Source: an uncultured Veillonellaceae bacterium (GTDB lineage Bacteria > Bacillota > Negativicutes > Veillonellales > Dialisteraceae). From it: 64,000 bases of DNA. The stretch lies in assembly GCA_927353735.1 (NCBI GenBank), contig CAKMIA010000003.1, forward strand, positions 62,001 to 126,000, in the 5' to 3' direction. This document shows positions 1 to 7,925 of this stretch, in pieces (position 1 is the stretch's first letter; every line of letters starts with the position of its first letter). The notes beneath the pieces were generated by a model. The model was not told where the DNA came from. It worked only from the letters and a program-made list of their open reading frames with translations, and made no database searches. Both the position numbers and the translations under genes were made by a program.

Positions 1-1
1 T

Positions 2-1915
2 TTCGTCATCGACGACGTGCAGAAGGAAGCGGAGCCGCTCACCATGGAGGACGGCGTATCCTTCATTCCCGTGCCGGTCTTTGACGTGGACGGCGATCCC
101 GCCTTCGACGGGGACCTGAATAAATTCTGCTGGCACATGATGGAGGGCAAGCCCCTTCCGGGCCTGTCCCGGAAATACTGGGACCGCAATCAGCGGCCGG
201 TCTTTGTGGCGGCGTCCTTCCGCCAGCCCGATTCCCGGCGGAAGCAGTTCGTATTCTTCTCGCCCATGCAGGAGGACGCCTTCCAGAACGTGGTCATCAG
301 CGAGGGCGGGGCGTACTTCGGCGCGGACCATCAGGATCTGGGATGGCGCGTGGTGGACCTCAATGAGCCGGACATCCATTCCCGGATCGTGCTCTGCCGC
401 ACGGCGCCGCTGTGCTTCCTGCCGGAGACGCTCATCCCCTTCCTGAAGGAAGGCCGGATGCCCGTGCCGGAGGACGGCAATCTGCTCCGCCTCATCAACG
501 GACGGAAGAACGGGAATCGCGCGACCGGACGGACTAACGGGGACAAATCGGCCCGGACGGAGGCGGCTGCCGAGGCGGACGGACAGGAGCCGGTGAAAAA
601 GCAGGGAGAAAAGAATCAGGAAAAGGGCAGGAAATCGGCGGAAAAGGCGGCCCAGAAGAAGGACGACAGCCGCAAGCAGGCCGCCGAGGCAAAGGCCAGG
701 GAAGAAAAGACGGAGAAGCCGGAAAAAGCCGAGAAGGCGGAAAAGACGAAAAAGACAGAGAAGCAGGACCGGCAGGAAAAGCCGGAAGCTGCTGCCGCAC
801 CGGCGGAAAAGGCGGCCCCCGTGCCGGAGATTCTTACGGAAAAGGCTTTCCTGAAACGGCTCGAACGGGCTGCCCGGAATAAGGGCCTCCTCTATTCCTC
901 CCGGGACCTCATCAATTTCCACGTGGCGCTGAAGGTGTCCTGTCTCGTCATCCTCGCCGGGATGAGCGGCACCGGCAAATCCGGCCTCGTGCGCCTCTAT
1001 GCGGACGCCATGGGCCTGCCGAAGGAACAGGCAGTGATGATCCCCGTCCGTCCCTCCTGGATGGATGACAGCGATCTGCTGGGCTATCTGGATATGAAAA
1101 ACATGATCTACCGCCCGGCCGATACGGGACTGGCGGAGCTCCTCGTGGATGCGGCGCGCCATCCGGAAAAAATGTACATCGTCTGCTTCGACGAAATGAA
1201 CCTCGCCCGGGCAGAGCACTATTTCGCCCAGTTCATTTCCGTCCTCGAGCAGGAGGAGCACCGGGTGATCCGCCTCTACAATCCGTCGCTCATGCCGCGC
1301 ATCTACAACAGCGCGTCCTATCCGGCGGAGATCCCCGTCGGGAGAAACGTGATCTTCACCGGCACGGTGAACGTGGATGAATCGACCTATCATTTCTCGG
1401 ACAAGATCCTTGACCGGGCGAACGTGATCACCCTCCATCAGGGGAAATTCCGCGACCTGGCGAAGCTGGAACGGACGGAGGCGGAGAACTGGCCCGAGGT
1501 GTCCGCCTCGGAATGGGAAGCCTTCCGCCGCACTTCCGATACGGTGGCGCTCACGGAGACCGAGCTGGACTTCCTGGACGCCCTCAATGAAGCGCTGCAG
1601 CAGGGCGGCCTGCAGGGAGGCATCGGGTACCGCGTGGCCCGCCAGATGGGGCGGTATCTCCTGAATATCCCCGAGGGAACGGAATTCACCCGCGCGGACG
1701 GCCTCGACTGCCAGACCGTGCAGCGGATATTCACGAAGCTCCGCGGCTCCGGCGAACAGCTCCAGTCGCTGGCCGCAGCGGACGAAAAGGGACGCCTCAC
1801 CGGCGACGCCGCAGCGGTGCTGGACCGCTTCTCCCGCCTCTCGTCCTTCACGGAATCCAGAAAGGTCCTTCTCCGGAAGGCGCGGGAGCTGAAACTCTAT
1901 GACTACACCTTCTGA
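2..1915 (+). CDS. McrB-like AAA+ ATPase, 5' end outside window
   Basis: The reading frame is open to the first base, so the N-terminus is missing; a GTG at 17 is only the first possible start inside the window. Numbering from that GTG, an N-terminal region of about 150 residues that I do not recognise is followed by a low-complexity Lys/Glu/Ala linker (about 160-270). A AAA+ module follows, with Walker A GMSGTGKS (315-322), Walker B IVCFDEMN (about 388) and a sensor-like TGTVNVDEST stretch. This architecture matches the McrB-type NTPases that pair with a DUF2357 nuclease in type IV-like restriction systems. The next gene overlaps it by 17 nt, which fits translational coupling. The family call is firm; a defence role is inferred from the pairing. 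Confidence 0.8.
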   Translation, partial: FVIDDVQKEAEPLTMEDGVSFIPVPVFDVDGDPAFDGDLNKFCWHMMEGKPLPGLSRKYWDRNQRPVFVAASFRQPDSRRKQFVFFSPMQEDAFQNVVISEGGAYFGADHQDLGWRVVDLNEPDIHSRIVLCRTAPLCFLPETLIPFLKEGRMPVPEDGNLLRLINGRKNGNRATGRTNGDKSARTEAAAEADGQEPVKKQGEKNQEKGRKSAEKAAQKKDDSRKQAAEAKAREEKTEKPEKAEKAEKTKKTEKQDRQEKPEAAAAPAEKAAPVPEILTEKAFLKRLERAARNKGLLYSSRDLINFHVALKVSCLVILAGMSGTGKSGLVRLYADAMGLPKEQAVMIPVRPSWMDDSDLLGYLDMKNMIYRPADTGLAELLVDAARHPEKMYIVCFDEMNLARAEHYFAQFISVLEQEEHRVIRLYNPSLMPRIYNSASYPAEIPVGRNVIFTGTVNVDESTYHFSDKILDRANVITLHQGKFRDLAKLERTEAENWPEVSASEWEAFRRTSDTVALTETELDFLDALNEALQQGGLQGGIGYRVARQMGRYLLNIPEGTEFTRADGLDCQTVQRIFTKLRGSGEQLQSLAAADEKGRLTGDAAAVLDRFSRLSSFTESRKVLLRKARELKLYDYTF

Positions 1916-3638
1916 GCGGCTCCCCTTTGAGGTGTGCTTCCGCACGAAGGAGGGCGAGCGCCCGCTGCTCCGGTTCACCGAGGACAGCGCCGCGGAGAAT
2001 GACGCCTTCACTCCCGATCTGGGCATCGTGGAGAATCAGGACATCAGCCTCCGCTTCCGGGCGCCGGCGGATTTCCGCTTCACCATGGACGGGCTGGACG
2101 TGGTGTCCGTCCCCGGGGCGGAATCGGTGGACGGGGAAGTGTACCTTCCGCCGTCCGACTGGTATGTGACGCTCTTCGAGGGACGGAATTTCCCCCTCGT
2201 GCCGGGCTACTACGTCATCACCGTCACCGGCCGGGGCCGTACGTGGTACGGTGTGATCGAGATCGTCCCGCGGTATCTGGAGAAACAGCAGTGGCAGGAT
2301 ATGCGGGACGAGCTCCTCGGGGAGATCCGCCGGCTTTCCTTCGATTTCATGAAGCGCACCATGCACATTTCCCCGTCCCTCGGGGACGCCCTCGGTGTGG
2401 GGAGCGCCATGCTCCTCCGCTTCTACATCGTGAACGACGTGTTCGACCGGGTGCTCCACGTCATGGGTGAGCTCGCCCGCACGGCGAACAGCCGCATCAC
2501 CCTCCGGGCCCGCCGCATCCCCGGCGACATGGAGCGGAAGGAAGAGGCGCACTGCCGGCCCGGCAGAGAGCGCATCCACACGGGGCTGCCCTATGAATGG
2601 GCCATCCGGGCGGAGACCACGTGGAACGTGCCGGAAAACCGCTACGCCAAGGCCATCCTTCTCAGCCTCGACCAGAGCCTGCGGGAATTCATCGACCGCA
2701 TCGACGAGAATGCCGCCCGCGTGGGGAGCGAGCAGGAGGAATTCCGCCGGTATAAAAAGGACTACCAGTATAAAATGCGCGCCGAGGCGCTGGAACGGTT
2801 CGCCGGCTACCGCCTCCGGGCGCAGCAGCTGCGGAACGCCATCCGGGAAGCGCGGCGCGCCCCGTGGTTCGCCGAGGCGGAGGCGGTCTATCCCCTCGTG
2901 CCGGACACCACCGTGTTCCGCGATCCCCGCTACTCCGTGCTCTACCGGCTCCACCGCCATCTCCAGCGGCCGGAGTCCAGTCTGGCCGTGTCCTCCTTCT
3001 ACCGCTTCCAGTGGAAACGGACGGACAAGCTTTACGAGCTGTGGTGCTTCCTCACCTTCGTGAAGGCCCTGTCCGCCGGGGGCTGGCAGATGAAGAGCGG
3101 CCCTGCTGTCACCGAGGAAAAGGGACAGTACACGCTGGAAAGCCTCGAATCGGGCACAGTCATCACCATGACCCGCGGGGACGAGGTGCTCCGCCTCGCC
3201 TATGACGCCGTCGTGCCGGGCACGGCGTCCGACACCGACCGCCGGACCGCGCCGCTCTATACGAACCACGCCCACCGCCGGCCGGATATGCGCATCGACT
3301 ACTACCGGCAGGGGCTGTACGGCGGCTCGCTGGTGGCGGATTTCAAATACCGCGACATCTATCGCCTGTGGAACGACGGGGCAAACAGCACGGAGCTCCG
3401 CATCCAGTTCAACGCCTACCGGGACATGAATACGAAATTCTACCGGGATATGGACGAGCACGACTCCCTCCGGAACAGCCGCCCCGTGAAGGAGGTCTGG
3501 GCGGTCTTTCCCCGGGAGGTGCCGCCCCTCTCCGACGAGGACTACAGCCTGCGCTTCATCTCCCTTGCGCCGGGACTCGCCGCGAATGGGCAGCTGCCCG
3601 GCCTGCTGGAGGACTACTTCGCGGCGCTCCGGAAGTGA
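1899..3638 (+). CDS. DUF2357 / PD-(D/E)XK nuclease, McrC-like partner
   Basis: A 579-residue protein with an N-terminal DUF2357-like beta-rich region, a central helical region and a C-terminal PD-(D/E)XK nuclease core. Visible catalytic elements are P462-D463 in the RRPDMRI motif, D481-F-K483 in VADFKYR, and a downstream Q503xxxY507 motif of the kind found in RecB-family nucleases. The ATG lies inside the end of the ATPase gene, so the two are almost certainly made together as motor and nuclease. By analogy with McrBC it would cut DNA (or RNA) recognised by the complex; the target cannot be read from the sequence. A strong symmetric terminator follows about 70 bp downstream. Confidence 0.82.
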   Translation: MTTPSERLPFEVCFRTKEGERPLLRFTEDSAAENDAFTPDLGIVENQDISLRFRAPADFRFTMDGLDVVSVPGAESVDGEVYLPPSDWYVTLFEGRNFPLVPGYYVITVTGRGRTWYGVIEIVPRYLEKQQWQDMRDELLGEIRRLSFDFMKRTMHISPSLGDALGVGSAMLLRFYIVNDVFDRVLHVMGELARTANSRITLRARRIPGDMERKEEAHCRPGRERIHTGLPYEWAIRAETTWNVPENRYAKAILLSLDQSLREFIDRIDENAARVGSEQEEFRRYKKDYQYKMRAEALERFAGYRLRAQQLRNAIREARRAPWFAEAEAVYPLVPDTTVFRDPRYSVLYRLHRHLQRPESSLAVSSFYRFQWKRTDKLYELWCFLTFVKALSAGGWQMKSGPAVTEEKGQYTLESLESGTVITMTRGDEVLRLAYDAVVPGTASDTDRRTAPLYTNHAHRRPDMRIDYYRQGLYGGSLVADFKYRDIYRLWNDGANSTELRIQFNAYRDMNTKFYRDMDEHDSLRNSRPVKEVWAVFPREVPPLSDEDYSLRFISLAPGLAANGQLPGLLEDYFAALRK

Positions 3639-3706
3639 CCGGCAGACGTCCCGGGGTGCGGTACGATACAGATGTAAGATGGCTGCGGACACATCCACGA
3701 AACAGG

Positions 3707-3736
3707 AAAAGGACAGGCGGCCGCCTGTCCTTTTTC
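3707..3736. terminator. Symmetric intrinsic terminator after the DUF2357 gene
   Basis: A perfect 20-bp palindrome (3711-3730, GGACAGGCGG and its complement) is preceded by AAAA and followed by TTTTT, so it can act in both directions. Confidence 0.85.
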
Positions 3737-3778
3737 ATTGCCCGGAAATCCTTTTTGTGAAAAGAAAAAATTTTCGGC

Positions 3779-3806
3779 TTGACATTTTCCGGAAATTTTT
3801 TATACT
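3779..3806 (+). promoter_or_regulatory. Sigma-70 type promoter of the DASS transporter
   Basis: TTGACA (3779-3784), 16-bp spacer, TATACT (3801-3806), in an AT-rich stretch. Predicted transcription starts near 3813, about 20 nt before a strong hairpin and 75 nt before the start codon. Confidence 0.75.
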
Positions 3807-3832
3807 AAAGAAAATATTTACAGAGCAAAGAT

Positions 3833-3867
3833 GCCCCGGTGCCTGAAAAGGTGCCGGGGCGTTTTTG
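3833..3867 (+). terminator. GAAA-capped hairpin plus U-tract in the leader of the transporter gene
   Basis: A 12-bp stem with two wobble pairs (3833-3844 with 3849-3860) is closed by a GAAA tetraloop (3845-3848) and followed by GTTTTTG. It has the form of an intrinsic terminator but lies between the promoter and the Shine-Dalgarno of the next gene. It is either an attenuator or the end of a very short RNA. No alternative antiterminator helix is obvious. Confidence 0.65.
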
Positions 3868-3887
3868 TTTCTGAAAGGGGGATTTTT

Positions 3888-5357
3888 ATGGAAAAAGAAA
3901 GCTGGTGCAAACGGTACGGCCTCCTTCTCGCCGTACTCGCCCTGGCGGCGGTGTGCTGTCTGCCCACGCCGCCCGACCTGCCCTCGCAGGGGCACCGACT
4001 CATCGGCATCCTCGCCTTCGCGGTCATCATCTGGATGACCGAGGGCGTGTCCTATCCGGTGAGCGCATTTGTCATCATCTCGCTCATGGCTTTTCTGCTC
4101 GGCATGGCGCCCGATCCGGCGCATCCGGAACAGCTGCTCGGCACGGGTAAGGCGCTCTCCCTGGCGCTCGCGGGATTCTCCACGTCCGCCTGGGCCCTCG
4201 TGGCGGGGGCCATGTTCCTCTCCGCCGCCATGATGATCACCGGGCTGGACAAGCGCATCGCCCTTCTCGTCATGTCCCGCATCGGCGTCCAGTCGAACCG
4301 CCTCATCATCGGCGTCATCTTCGTGGGCTTTCTGCTCTCCTTCTTCGTGCCGTCCACCACGGCGCGCGTATCCTGCATGGTGCCCATCGTGGCGGGCATC
4401 ATCCGCGCGTTCGGCCTCAAGGTGGGCAGCACCTTCGCGGGCGCGCTCATGATGGCCGTGGCGCAGGCGGACAGCCTGTGGAATATCAGCATCAAGACCG
4501 CCGCCGCGCAGAATGTGGTCGCCGTGGGATTCATCCAGCAGGTCCTCGGCAAGGACATCAGCTGGCTGGAATGGTTTATCGCCGCCGCGCCCTATGCGGT
4601 GGTCCTCTCGGTGGTGCTCTACTTCATCCTCATCAAGGCCATGTCGCCCGAAGTGAAGGAAATGCCCGGCGGGAAAGAAGCCATCCAGCGCATGCGGGAT
4701 GAAATGGGGCCGGTGAGCCTGCCGGAAAAGAAACTCCTCCTCGTGTCGGCGCTGCTTCTCTTCTTCTGGGTGACGGAGAAAAAACTGCATCCTTTCGACA
4801 CCACCACCGTCACGCTCGCGGGCATCATGCTCCTCATGCTGCCCCGGTGGGGCGTCATGACCTGGCAGCAGGCCGTGCCGCATATCAACTGGGGCACCGT
4901 CGCCCTCTTCGGCGTGGGCATCAGCCTCGGGAGCGCGCTTCTCAAGAGCCAGGCCGCGGTGTGGCTCGCCCATTACTTTGTGGCCGCAGCCGGCATGGAG
5001 ACCATGACGCCCGTGATGATCCTCATGATCATGGCGGTCTTCCTCACGGTGATCCATCTGGGCTTCGCCAGCGCCACCGGGCTTGCCGCGGCCATGATCC
5101 CCATCGTTATCGCCGTCCTGCAGAGCGTGGAAGGCCCGGGCATTCATGTCCTCGGCATGACCATGATCCTCCAGTACACCATCTGCTTCGGCTATATTCT
5201 CCCGGTGAACGCCCCGCAGAATATGATCGCCTACAGCACAGGCTACGTCACCTCCGAGGATTTCCTCAAGACAGGCATCCCCATGACGATCGCCGCGCTC
5301 GTCCTGCTGGGCGTCTTTTCCCTCACATACTGGCACTGGCTGGGCTATGTGGGCTGA
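3888..5357 (+). CDS. DASS (SLC13) family anion/dicarboxylate transporter
   Basis: A 489-residue integral membrane protein with many hydrophobic segments, resembling divalent anion:Na+ symporters (DASS/SLC13, CitT type). Two family signature regions can be seen: VPSTTARVSCMVPI in the first half and the ILPVNAPQNMIAYSTGY stretch near the C-terminus, corresponding to the duplicated substrate and Na+ binding loops. It probably imports or exchanges dicarboxylates or a similar anion; the substrate is not determined. The ATG at 3888 follows an AAGGGGG Shine-Dalgarno, whereas the upstream in-frame ATG at 3831 falls inside the leader hairpin and is rejected. Expression is probably controlled through that leader. 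Confidence 0.85.
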   Translation: MEKESWCKRYGLLLAVLALAAVCCLPTPPDLPSQGHRLIGILAFAVIIWMTEGVSYPVSAFVIISLMAFLLGMAPDPAHPEQLLGTGKALSLALAGFSTSAWALVAGAMFLSAAMMITGLDKRIALLVMSRIGVQSNRLIIGVIFVGFLLSFFVPSTTARVSCMVPIVAGIIRAFGLKVGSTFAGALMMAVAQADSLWNISIKTAAAQNVVAVGFIQQVLGKDISWLEWFIAAAPYAVVLSVVLYFILIKAMSPEVKEMPGGKEAIQRMRDEMGPVSLPEKKLLLVSALLLFFWVTEKKLHPFDTTTVTLAGIMLLMLPRWGVMTWQQAVPHINWGTVALFGVGISLGSALLKSQAAVWLAHYFVAAAGMETMTPVMILMIMAVFLTVIHLGFASATGLAAAMIPIVIAVLQSVEGPGIHVLGMTMILQYTICFGYILPVNAPQNMIAYSTGYVTSEDFLKTGIPMTIAALVLLGVFSLTYWHWLGYVG

Positions 5358-5363
5358 TTGAAA

Positions 5364-5420
5364 AAAACCATGCGTTTCCCTTCGGGCGCTTTGGCGCTTT
5401 CGGGAAACGCATGGTTTTAT
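5364..5420. terminator. Long bidirectional terminator between convergent genes
   Basis: A 17-bp perfect stem (5364-5380 with 5402-5418) has A-tract and T-tract ends and an inner GC-rich loop. It separates the transporter (+) from the phosphatase gene (-). Confidence 0.85.
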
Positions 5421-5421
5421 T

Positions 5422-5886
5422 TTATGGAATCGGGCGGCCCGTACAATACGCCAGGAGGCCGGTGCAGGCGCGGAGGAGGTCCTGATAAGTCTGCTCGAAA
5501 TCACCGGTGTACCACGGGTCGGACACCTCGCGGTGCTCGCCGGCGTACTCCATGGCGAGGTGGATCTTGCCGTCCCGGTCAGGGCCGAGGAGGCGGGAGA
5601 GCCGCCGCAGATTTTCCCGGTCCATGGCGACGATCACATCCGACGCCGCGTAGTCCGCCGCCGTGATGAGCCGCGCCGCCCGGGCCGTGAAGGGGACGCC
5701 CTTCTCGCGGAGCTTCCGCTTCGCCGGCGGATACATATCATGGCCGATCTCCTCCGTGGTGGCCGCCGCGGAGGAAATCGCAAACTGTGCCGCCAGCCCG
5801 GCCCGGTCCACGAGATCCTTCATGATGAATTCCGCCATGGGAGACCGGCAGATATTGCCGTGGCAGACGAAAAGAATGTGTTTCAT
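5422..5886 (-). CDS. Low-molecular-weight protein tyrosine phosphatase
   Basis: A 154-residue cytoplasmic phosphatase. The N-terminal P-loop C8-HGNIC-R14-S is the CX5R(S) active site and SDPWYTGDF carries the general-acid Asp-Pro motif, so both catalytic elements are intact. Members dephosphorylate tyrosine kinases (including BY-kinases of capsule assembly) or arginine-phosphorylated proteins; which applies here is unknown. The ATG at 5886 has an AGGAGC Shine-Dalgarno, and a longer frame that runs into the autotransporter gene is rejected. It starts 25 bp after the autotransporter stop and is probably co-transcribed with it. Confidence 0.9.
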   Translation of the reverse strand: MKHILFVCHGNICRSPMAEFIMKDLVDRAGLAAQFAISSAAATTEEIGHDMYPPAKRKLREKGVPFTARAARLITAADYAASDVIVAMDRENLRRLSRLLGPDRDGKIHLAMEYAGEHREVSDPWYTGDFEQTYQDLLRACTGLLAYCTGRPIP

Positions 5887-5911
5887 AGGTAGCTCCTTCC
5901 GGTGCGGTCTG

Positions 5912-7903
5912 TCAGCTGAAGCTCCACTGCAGGCCGGCATTGATCTGGTATGTGTCCTCAAAATCATTGCCCAGAGAGGTCTCCACATCCAGATATACAT
6001 AGCTGGTCTCGCTCAGCGCCTTGGAGAAGCCAAGGCCCACATCGAACCACGTGCCTTCATTGTCGTAGGTGACGTTCATCGTACCGGTGCCGTCGGCGGC
6101 GTAGATATTCTGGTTGCCCAGGAATTCATGGAGCAGATCCGCCTTGAAATATACGGTGCTCCGTTCGTCGAGGTCTCTGCCCAGACGGAAGCCGGCACGG
6201 GCGATGAGGCTGTCGATGGCATCCAGATCGACGCGGGTGCCCTGACTGGTGGTATAGTCAGCGCCCGTTACTCTGGCGTACTGCAGCTGAGCCTGCGGTT
6301 CGAAATACCAGTCGTGCCCCAGATCCTTTTTGCGGCCGTATTCGGCGCTGAGGGAATATACATTGTTGCAGTAGTCACCGGTGATCTTGTCGCCGCCTCT
6401 GTAGAGCGTGAAATCATTGGACAGATGGCCCCATTTGGCGACGAAATCGCGGTAATGGCCCTTATGCCCCAGCCAGGTGTCATACAGCCAGATCCCCTTG
6501 CGGCTGATGTCGCCGCTGCCGCTGACGCTGGTGTAGGAGCTGCTGCCGTCCATGTAGTCGATCGCCGCGCCGAAGCGTCTTTCCCCGCTGTCGGACTCCT
6601 GCTTCTTATCATAGCCGAGCTCGTACATGGTATTCATGAGGCGGAATGCGTCATCCTTGCCGATGCGGTCATGGCGTACACGCACCCACATGCCCTGATC
6701 CTCTTCCTCATTGATATAGCGGGCTTCGCCGAGGCGCTTGTTCAGTCGGTCCATATATACGGCGTTGCTGTAGTTGACTCTGGACATATTCACCACGGTC
6801 TTGCCGCCGTCGGAGAGTTCGCTGTTTTTTATACCGACCAGTTTAAAATTGGTTGTCCCATGTACCTGACCGTCTGTTCCCGGTGTGCCTTCCGTTTCGG
6901 CGTCAAGTGTCATGATGGCATCGGTATCAGTATCGGTTCCCAGCGGATCATCTGGCGTGCCGGTGCTTTCAAAGAATTCGTTCACTCTGTCGCTGCCGGG
7001 CTTTTCGGTATCCATCTCTCCCTTGCCTTCCGTGCTGTTATAGGCATCGTTTTCTGTGCTTGTATCATATGAATCGGTGTCTATGAGATATTCGATATTG
7101 TTGATGCCCTGATCATAAGTAACGGCGCGGAAGGATACATCAGAGCCATCGCCGATCGTGGCAAAGCGCAGACCCTTGAAGTCATCCTGATACATGTCAG
7201 CTACACTGACGGAGTCTACTACATTAATCACATATTCGCCGTCCGCCTTTTTGATGTACAGCATGTCGCTGACATCCCGATCGCCGTCCAGGCTCATATT
7301 GAATATCGCATTACCGGTCAATTCATATACGGTCAGTGCATGCGCCGTGGTTGTTCTATCCGTATTGGCGTTTACCAGATCGATGACCGGGGTGCCTGTA
7401 GTCAGGTCGCCGGTCGGGGTTTCAATGGATGTGATCCAGCTTTGTCCGTTGATATTCCATCGGGAGCCTTCGCCCATGGTCAGATTGACCTGACCGCCCT
7501 GTATGATTTCATTGCTGAATGCCGGGTCGAAGAATGTGACGTGATCATTCGTCACACCTCCGGCGTTGCCCTCATTGTCGTTTATAACGCCGGCGTCGCC
7601 ATAATCGTCAGCACGGCCGAGCCAGGTACCGCCGTTTCCAAGATCGAGGTTCAGCTTGCCGCCATTGGCTGCCAGTGCATTCCCCATCAGATCAAGCCCG
7701 CTGTTATCAGCATCTTGTATATCGATAAGTCCGCCATATCCGGATACGATATCGCCGGAAATGAAGCTGTTCAGGGGGCTATCATTGGCATTATTATATT
7801 CAACGGTTACATGACTGCGTAATGTATCGTCTATACCAATGATCTCGCCCTTGTCATTTTTTCCGGCGTCAGGAATTTGTTCACTGCCGGCAGTGAAAGG
7901 CAA
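5912..7903 (-). CDS. Autotransporter, C-terminal part with outer-membrane beta-barrel
   Basis: An open frame of about 660 residues holding the distal passenger (Gly/Asn/Asp-rich beta-helix-like repeats) and, from about residue 385, a type Va autotransporter barrel. The barrel starts at a GMWVRVRHDRI-like segment, shows alternating amphipathic strands, and ends in an aromatic terminal strand (LQWSFS). The frame begins just after an in-frame TAG with a TTG, has no Shine-Dalgarno and no signal peptide, so it is not an independent gene. It continues the upstream ORF in the +1 frame, and one deleted base (or two inserted) near 7883-7911 would fuse them. It is either a pseudogene, a phase-variable locus or an assembly error. 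Confidence 0.75.
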   Translation of the reverse strand: MPFTAGSEQIPDAGKNDKGEIIGIDDTLRSHVTVEYNNANDSPLNSFISGDIVSGYGGLIDIQDADNSGLDLMGNALAANGGKLNLDLGNGGTWLGRADDYGDAGVINDNEGNAGGVTNDHVTFFDPAFSNEIIQGGQVNLTMGEGSRWNINGQSWITSIETPTGDLTTGTPVIDLVNANTDRTTTAHALTVYELTGNAIFNMSLDGDRDVSDMLYIKKADGEYVINVVDSVSVADMYQDDFKGLRFATIGDGSDVSFRAVTYDQGINNIEYLIDTDSYDTSTENDAYNSTEGKGEMDTEKPGSDRVNEFFESTGTPDDPLGTDTDTDAIMTLDAETEGTPGTDGQVHGTTNFKLVGIKNSELSDGGKTVVNMSRVNYSNAVYMDRLNKRLGEARYINEEEDQGMWVRVRHDRIGKDDAFRLMNTMYELGYDKKQESDSGERRFGAAIDYMDGSSSYTSVSGSGDISRKGIWLYDTWLGHKGHYRDFVAKWGHLSNDFTLYRGGDKITGDYCNNVYSLSAEYGRKKDLGHDWYFEPQAQLQYARVTGADYTTSQGTRVDLDAIDSLIARAGFRLGRDLDERSTVYFKADLLHEFLGNQNIYAADGTGTMNVTYDNEGTWFDVGLGFSKALSETSYVYLDVETSLGNDFEDTYQINAGLQWSFS

Positions 7904-7925
7904 TGCCTACGGCATTGCCTTTCAC
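7881..7925. repeat. Nested palindromes at the autotransporter frame break
   Basis: A 15-bp perfect inverted repeat (7893-7907 with 7911-7925, 3-nt spacer) extends by several more base pairs if one unpaired base is allowed. It overlaps a 16-bp perfect palindrome (7881-7896, TCACTGCC and its complement). The reading-frame change between the two autotransporter halves lies inside this structure. Confidence 0.85.

Noticed and set aside
1848..3698. 616-residue open frame antisense to the DUF2357 gene
   Set aside because: It exists because of GC-biased third positions of the sense gene; it has no ribosome site or domain, and the sense gene has intact nuclease motifs.
3735..5504. 589-residue His/Asp/Glu-rich frame antisense to the DASS transporter
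   Set aside because: The His-rich composition is the reverse complement of hydrophobic transporter codons; it runs through two terminators.
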